A stretch of DNA of 21,339 nucleotides from contig JAEZCL010000277.1 of NCBI GenBank assembly GCA_023433585.1, positions 1 to 21,339 of the forward strand, read 5' to 3'. This DNA is from Pseudomonadota bacterium (GTDB taxonomy: Bacteria; Pseudomonadota; Alphaproteobacteria; Caulobacterales; Caulobacteraceae). The notes beneath the pieces were generated by a model that had not been told where the DNA came from, ran no database searches, and was given only the letters and a program-made list of their open reading frames with translations. A program made the translations under genes and the position numbers. This document shows positions 17,276 to 21,339 of the stretch, piece by piece. How positions within the stretch are numbered: the first letter of the stretch is position 1; each line of letters starts with the position of its first letter.

Positions 17276-17306
17276 GTTGGACTCCTGGACGAAAAAACAG
17301 TCCAAC
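17276..17306. repeat. Inverted repeat just after dnaB
   Basis: GTTGGACT (17276-17283) is the exact inverse of AGTCCAAC (17299-17306), with a 15-nt spacer holding six A residues. It begins 1 nt after the dnaB stop. It could be a weak terminator (TTT follows) or a binding site. The rest of the 248-nt gap to alr shows only a doubtful short frame at 17318-17407. Confidence 0.45.
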
Positions 17307-17522
17307 TTTGGAGTCTGATGAGCGTCCTTTCGTCCGGTTTCCGTGCAATCGGAGCCAGCATAGGCGGCCCCGAACGGGCGGGCGAAAACAGCGTCGATCA
17401 GGGCTGAAAACCTTGCCGGAAACGGCAGTGGACCGCGCGAAACCGGGGTCTGGGCGCAGCGGAAAAGACGGAAATCCTCGCCGCCCCCTTCAAACGCAGG
17501 AATCTTGCGGCATAAGGAGCGG

Positions 17523-18563
17523 ATGCTCGCCCCCGCCACGCTCGCCGTCGACCTGGACGCCCTCGCCCACAATTTCCATGCGCTGGGGGCCGTGTCCGGC
17601 GCGCCGGTGCATCCGGTGGTCAAGGCCGACGGCTATGGGCTGGGCGCCGCCGCCGTGGCCCGGCGGCTGATGGCCGAGGGGGCGCGGACCTTCTTCGTGG
17701 CGCGGGCGGCCGAAGGGCTGGCGCTGCGCCGGGCGCTGGGCGGCGAGCCGGTGATCCATGTGCTGGACGGTTGTCACGGCGACGCGGCGGCGGACCTGAA
17801 GGCGGCGGACCTGCGGCCGATCCTCAATCACGGCGAACAGCTTCGCGCATGGCGCGCGGCGGGCGGCGGGCCTTGCGGGTTGCAGATCGACACCGGCATG
17901 AACCGGCTGGGCTTCCGGCCCGAGGACGCGCCCGAACCGTTCGAGGGGCTGGCGCTGGTCATGAGCCACCTGGCCTGCGCCGACGAACCGGCCCATCCCA
18001 TGAACCGGCGCCAGCGCGACGCCTTCGACGCCGCCGTCGCCGGATACCCCGGCGCGATCCGCTCGTTCGCCAATTCCGGCGGCTGCTTCCTGGGGCCGGA
18101 CTTCGCCTTCGACGCCGTGCGCACGGGCATTTCGCTGTATGGCGGCGGGCCGGAAGGCAGGCCCCATCCGCGCATCCGCCCGGTGGCGGCCCTGAGCGCC
18201 GAGGTGGTGCAGGTGCGGCCGGCGCTCGCGGGCGAAACGGTGGGCTATTCCGCCGGCTGGACGGCGCCGCGCGACAGCGTGGTCGCCACGGTTGCGGCGG
18301 GCTATGCGGACGGCCTGCTGCGGTCCTGGTCGCCGGGGGGGCAGGTCTGGCTGAACGGCGCCCTTCGCCCCATCGTCGGGCGGGTGTCCATGGACGTGAT
18401 CGCGGTGGACGTGACCGGGGCGGACGTGGCGGTAGGCGACCGGGCCGAACTGTTCGGCCCGAATCGCCTCATCGACGATCAGGCGGCGGCGGCCGGAACC
18501 ATCGCCTATGAACTGCTGACCTCGATCACGCCCCGCGTCCCGCGCGTCTATTCCGGCGGGTGA
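17523..18563 (+). CDS. alr: Alanine racemase
   Basis: Alr interconverts L- and D-alanine with pyridoxal phosphate, supplying D-alanine for peptidoglycan. With the ATG at 17523, behind AAGGAG, the protein has 346 residues; an in-frame TTG at 17505 would place the ribosome site inside the gene. The cofactor lysine is K34 in PVVKADGYGLGA. QIDTGMNRLGF (121-131), MSHLACADE (147-155) and SFANSGG (181-187) follow in the barrel domain. The second catalytic residue is Y242 in VGYSAGW, contributed across the dimer, and the C-terminal domain contains AAGYADG and GRVSMDVIAVDVT. Only 6 bp separate its stop from that of the convergent Yip1-like gene. It is 3' of dnaB, as in relatives. Confidence 0.95.
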   Translation: MLAPATLAVDLDALAHNFHALGAVSGAPVHPVVKADGYGLGAAAVARRLMAEGARTFFVARAAEGLALRRALGGEPVIHVLDGCHGDAAADLKAADLRPILNHGEQLRAWRAAGGGPCGLQIDTGMNRLGFRPEDAPEPFEGLALVMSHLACADEPAHPMNRRQRDAFDAAVAGYPGAIRSFANSGGCFLGPDFAFDAVRTGISLYGGGPEGRPHPRIRPVAALSAEVVQVRPALAGETVGYSAGWTAPRDSVVATVAAGYADGLLRSWSPGGQVWLNGALRPIVGRVSMDVIAVDVTGADVAVGDRAELFGPNRLIDDQAAAAGTIAYELLTSITPRVPRVYSGG

Positions 18564-18569
18564 GCGGCC

Positions 18570-19751
18570 TCAGCGCGCCATCCGCTCGAGACGACGGAAG
18601 TCCACGCCGTTCACGGCGGCCCTGAGGTCGTTCATGTCCACGTTCGAGCCCTCGGCCTGGACCTGCATGCGATCGGCGACCATGACGCTGTATTCGCCCT
18701 GGCGGGACAAACGGTTCCAGGATTCCTTCGTCATACGGCCGTCGACCCGGCCGATGCGCTCATAGCCGTCGTCATCCTCACGCGAGGACTGCACCCCCAG
18801 GGCGCCCGCCAGGTTGCCCAGCACGGCCATGTCGCCCAGATCGGCGACGGTCAGGGTGATGCGCGCGTCGCCGCGCTCATAGACCGCCTCGGCGGCGCTG
18901 GCGCTCATGCCCTCCACGCCGCTGGTCTCGCTTTCCAGCGACACGCGGTTCAGACCGGCCACCGAGGCGGGCAGCAGGGCCGCCAGATCGGCGGGCGCCG
19001 CCACCGGCGTCGTCCGGCCCTCGGCGATGCGGGCGCTGGCCTCCTCCATGCGGCGGGCGGCGTCCTCCAGCCCGCGCGTCTCGACACGCTCCCCGCCCGG
19101 CAGGGTCACGGTCGCCGCGCCTGAACCGAAGGCGCCGCCCATATTGGCGCCGCGCGTCAGGGTTCCGGTCACCGCCGTGGTGAGCGCGCCGATGACGATC
19201 CACAGCACGATGGCGACGATCACCGTCACCACGGTGTAGCCCAGCGCCTTGTCGGCCGGCGCCTTCATCAGCACCGGCAGGCCGAGGTAGAGCAGATAGA
19301 GGCTGTAGAGCCCGAGAATCCCCAGCATCGCCAGTTGCGGGAAGATCTGGAAGATCCCCGCCAGCCAGGCGGCGGTGGAGGCGTAGGCCGCCACCTTGAG
19401 GGCCTGGATGCGATCCCGGGTCCCGCCGAAGCTGGACGCCAGCGCCTCGATCACCAGGGCCAGGACGAACACGCCCGCCAAAGCCAAACCGTAGCCGACC
19501 ACCGCCGTCACCAGGCCGGACATCAGGGTCGGCCGGAAATGCACCCCGAAGGCGCCGTAGCCGAACACCTGCCCGCCGATCAGCATGGCCAGCGGTCCTA
19601 TGGCGGCCAGAACCAGCACATAGGGAACATAGATCGAGCGGACGGTGGCGCGCTCGCCGTCTATGCGCGCCCATTCCGCCCTGGGCGAGAACAGGATGTT
19701 CCTGGCCCTGTCGACCAGCGAAGCCTGGCCCTCGATCGGTGATTGGGTCAT
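18570..19751 (-). CDS. Yip1-like membrane protein with C-terminal soluble domain
   Basis: The 393-residue protein opens with VDRARNILFSPRAEWARIDGE written in pieces: VDRARNILFSPRAEW (13-27) and ARIDGERAT (28-36), a start typical of bacterial Yip1-domain (DUF1282-like) proteins. Membrane helices are seen at about 41-62, 75-105, 121-163 (two spans) and 170-195. Residues 200-393 are soluble, with a Gly-rich linker, a helical segment around EDAARRMEEASARIAEG and a mixed strand/helix domain (about 265-393) that I do not recognise. The ATG at 19751 is chosen because AGGAGG lies 10 nt upstream, after an alternative upstream ATG. No function is known. It is convergent with alr and divergent from radA, sharing a 162-bp intergenic region with the latter. 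Confidence 0.82.
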   Translation of the reverse strand: MTQSPIEGQASLVDRARNILFSPRAEWARIDGERATVRSIYVPYVLVLAAIGPLAMLIGGQVFGYGAFGVHFRPTLMSGLVTAVVGYGLALAGVFVLALVIEALASSFGGTRDRIQALKVAAYASTAAWLAGIFQIFPQLAMLGILGLYSLYLLYLGLPVLMKAPADKALGYTVVTVIVAIVLWIVIGALTTAVTGTLTRGANMGGAFGSGAATVTLPGGERVETRGLEDAARRMEEASARIAEGRTTPVAAPADLAALLPASVAGLNRVSLESETSGVEGMSASAAEAVYERGDARITLTVADLGDMAVLGNLAGALGVQSSREDDDGYERIGRVDGRMTKESWNRLSRQGEYSVMVADRMQVQAEGSNVDMNDLRAAVNGVDFRRLERMAR

Positions 19752-19913
19752 GGGGTTCAGCCCTCCTTTAAACACCTCAAGCAGCGCACCATCGTCCATT
19801 CGCCGCCTCGCGTCATCCGCGAATTCGCCGCATCGGGCGCGCACGTCATTAACGGTCGCAGGCCTGATCGTCCGCCCTGCCCTTTCCAGCCCCGCTTCTG
19901 CTACACAGCACGG

Positions 19914-21281
19914 ATGGCCAGGGATGGTGCGATCTACGTCTGTCAGTCCTGCGGGGCGGTGCACGGTAAATGGGCCGGGCAATGCGGCGCCTGCGGTCAG
20001 TGGAACTGCATCGTCGAGGAGAGCCGATCCGCCCCGCCGGGCGCGCTGAAGCCCGCCGCCACCGCGCGCGGTCGGGGCCTGACGTTCGAGACGCTGCAAT
20101 CCGACACGCCCGAGCCGCCCCGCATCGTGACCGGCGTGGCGGAATTCGACCGGGTGTGCGGCGGCGGGATCGTGCCCGGTTCGGCCATCCTGCTGGGCGG
20201 CGACCCCGGCGTGGGCAAGTCCACGCTCTTGCTGGAGGTGACGGCCAAGGCGGCCCTGGGCGGTGCGCGGGTGGCCTATATCTCGGGCGAGGAGGCGGTG
20301 GAGCAGATCCGCGCCCGCGCCCGGCGCATGGGGTTCGCCGACGCCCCGGTGAACCTGGCCTCGGCCACGGCGCTGCGCGAAATCCTGTCGACCCTGAAGC
20401 GCGAGAAATTCGACGTCGTCATCATCGATTCCATCCAGACCCTGTGGTCCGACGCCCATGAGGCGGGGCCGGGATCGGTGACCCAGGTGCGGGCCTGCGC
20501 GGGGGAACTGGTGCGGCTGGCCAAATCGCAGGGATCGGCCGTGGTGCTGGTGGGCCATGTGACCAAGGACGGCCAGATCGCCGGGCCGCGCGTGGTGGAG
20601 CACATGGTCGATGCGGTGCTGAGCTTCGAGGGCGAGCGCGGCTATCCGTTCCGCATCCTGCGCGCGGGCAAGAACCGATTCGGCGCCACGGACGAGATCG
20701 GCGTGTTCGAGATGACCGACCGGGGCCTCAGCGAAGTCGCCAATCCGTCGGCCCTGTTCCTGAGCGAGGGCGGCGAGCGGGCGGCGGGCGCGGCGGTGTT
20801 CGCGGGCATCGAGGGGTCGCGGCCGGTTCTGGTGGAGATCCAGGCCCTGGTGGCGCCCTCGGCCTATGGCACGCCCCGGCGGGCGGTGGTGGGCTGGGAT
20901 TCCGGACGTCTGGCCATGGTGCTGGCGGTGCTGGAGGCGCGGTGCGGCCTGGGGTTCGGGGACCGGGACGTCTATCTGAACGTGGCCGGCGGTCTGCGCG
21001 TCACCGAACCGGCGGCGGACCTGGCTGCGGCGGCGGCCCTGATCTCGTCGGCGGCGGATGTTCCCCTGCCCCAGGGCTGCGTGGTGTTCGGCGAAATCAG
21101 CCTGTCGGGCGAGGCGCGGGCCGTGGGCCGGGCCGAGGCGCGGCTGCGCGAGGCGGCCAAGCTGGGCTTCAACCAGGCCATCGCCCCGGAAAGCGCGGCG
21201 AACGGCGCAAAGAATGTTAAGGTGGCCGGGCTATCCCGACTCGGCGAGGCGGTGGACCGCATCGCGCAGGGATCGTTCTGA
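19914..21281 (+). CDS. radA: DNA repair protein RadA (Sms)
   Basis: RadA is a RecA-like, DnaB-type motor that drives branch migration during recombinational repair. The 455 residues contain the N-terminal zinc finger (C10, C13, C24, C27), Walker A GGDPGVGKST (95-104), Walker B VVIIDSIQ with D172, the RadA-specific KNRFG (253-257) and a C-terminal Lon-like domain (about 270-455). The ATG at 19914 is preferred because the protein then begins just before the zinc finger; the longer in-frame extension to 19743 is antisense to the Yip1-like gene start. No Shine-Dalgarno precedes the ATG, and GCTACAC at 19900-19906 might be a -10 element of a leaderless transcript. Confidence 0.95.
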   Translation: MARDGAIYVCQSCGAVHGKWAGQCGACGQWNCIVEESRSAPPGALKPAATARGRGLTFETLQSDTPEPPRIVTGVAEFDRVCGGGIVPGSAILLGGDPGVGKSTLLLEVTAKAALGGARVAYISGEEAVEQIRARARRMGFADAPVNLASATALREILSTLKREKFDVVIIDSIQTLWSDAHEAGPGSVTQVRACAGELVRLAKSQGSAVVLVGHVTKDGQIAGPRVVEHMVDAVLSFEGERGYPFRILRAGKNRFGATDEIGVFEMTDRGLSEVANPSALFLSEGGERAAGAAVFAGIEGSRPVLVEIQALVAPSAYGTPRRAVVGWDSGRLAMVLAVLEARCGLGFGDRDVYLNVAGGLRVTEPAADLAAAAALISSAADVPLPQGCVVFGEISLSGEARAVGRAEARLREAAKLGFNQAIAPESAANGAKNVKVAGLSRLGEAVDRIAQGSF

Positions 21282-21303
21282 ATGCACGGGGTCGCCACGT
21301 TCC

Positions 21304-21339
21304 TCTCCTCCCCCATAGCGCAGCGTATGGGGGAGGGGG
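21304..21339. repeat. Palindrome downstream of radA, cut by the window end
   Basis: CCTCCCCCATA (21307-21317) is exactly inverted as TATGGGGGAGG (21326-21336), with a small inner CG/CG pairing and further pairing outward to 21339. It starts about 25 nt after the radA stop. It may be a terminator or an intergenic repeat; the right edge is not visible. Confidence 0.7.

Noticed and set aside
17318..17407. 29-codon frame between dnaB and alr with a GGAG ahead of it
   Set aside because: It contains codons such as ATA, GGA and GCA that are rare in the neighbouring genes, and it has no recognisable features. Chance is the simpler explanation.

Overview
The window is ordinary-looking chromosome from a very GC-rich alphaproteobacterium. 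The conserved gene order (pyrimidine pseudo-enzyme, plsY, dprA, topA; then rpsF-rpsR-rplI, dnaB, alr, radA), the TonB receptor, the GTG starts and the absence of Shine-Dalgarno sites before several essential genes fit Caulobacteraceae, probably Brevundimonas or a close relative. That placement is inference from gene order and protein style, not from a database search. No tRNA, rRNA, CRISPR array, prophage or insertion-sequence transposase was seen.

Bases 1-3039 hold a tightly packed plus-strand operon: a dihydroorotase-like protein that has lost nearly all of its metal ligands (20-1306), plsY (1319-1957) and dprA (1954-3039). A perfect 50-nt palindrome and a second hairpin follow, then a small minus-strand orphan gene (3158-3364) and plus-strand topA (3536-6121). 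A palindromic REP-like patch separates topA from a convergent MATE exporter (6301-7650, minus).

Bases 7898-9687 are a two-gene plus-strand unit: a four-helix DUF2231-type membrane protein overlapping a sorbosone-dehydrogenase-like beta-propeller lipoprotein. The lipoprotein gene runs 22 bp into the tail of dadA on the other strand (9666-10931, minus). A good sigma-70-type promoter and a structured leader then introduce the ribosomal protein operon rpsF-rpsR-rplI (11325-12596), which ends in a clear intrinsic terminator.

Bases 12706-12841 are a small element with 37-bp terminal inverted repeats and no coding capacity. Next come a promoter, a leader holding a short Arg-rich reading frame, and a TonB-dependent receptor (13192-15615) that ends in a GNRA-loop terminator hairpin. 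The last third carries dnaB (15802-17274), alr (17523-18563), a convergent Yip1-like membrane protein (18570-19751, minus) and radA (19914-21281), with another palindrome at the right edge.

Most genes serve housekeeping roles: nucleotide, lipid and peptidoglycan precursor supply, translation, and DNA replication, recombination and uptake. The least understood parts are the metal-less dihydroorotase paralogue, the DUF2231/propeller pair, the small orphan gene beside the palindrome, the rpsF leader, the receptor leader and the several palindromic intergenic elements. I found no convincing new defence or mobile system.
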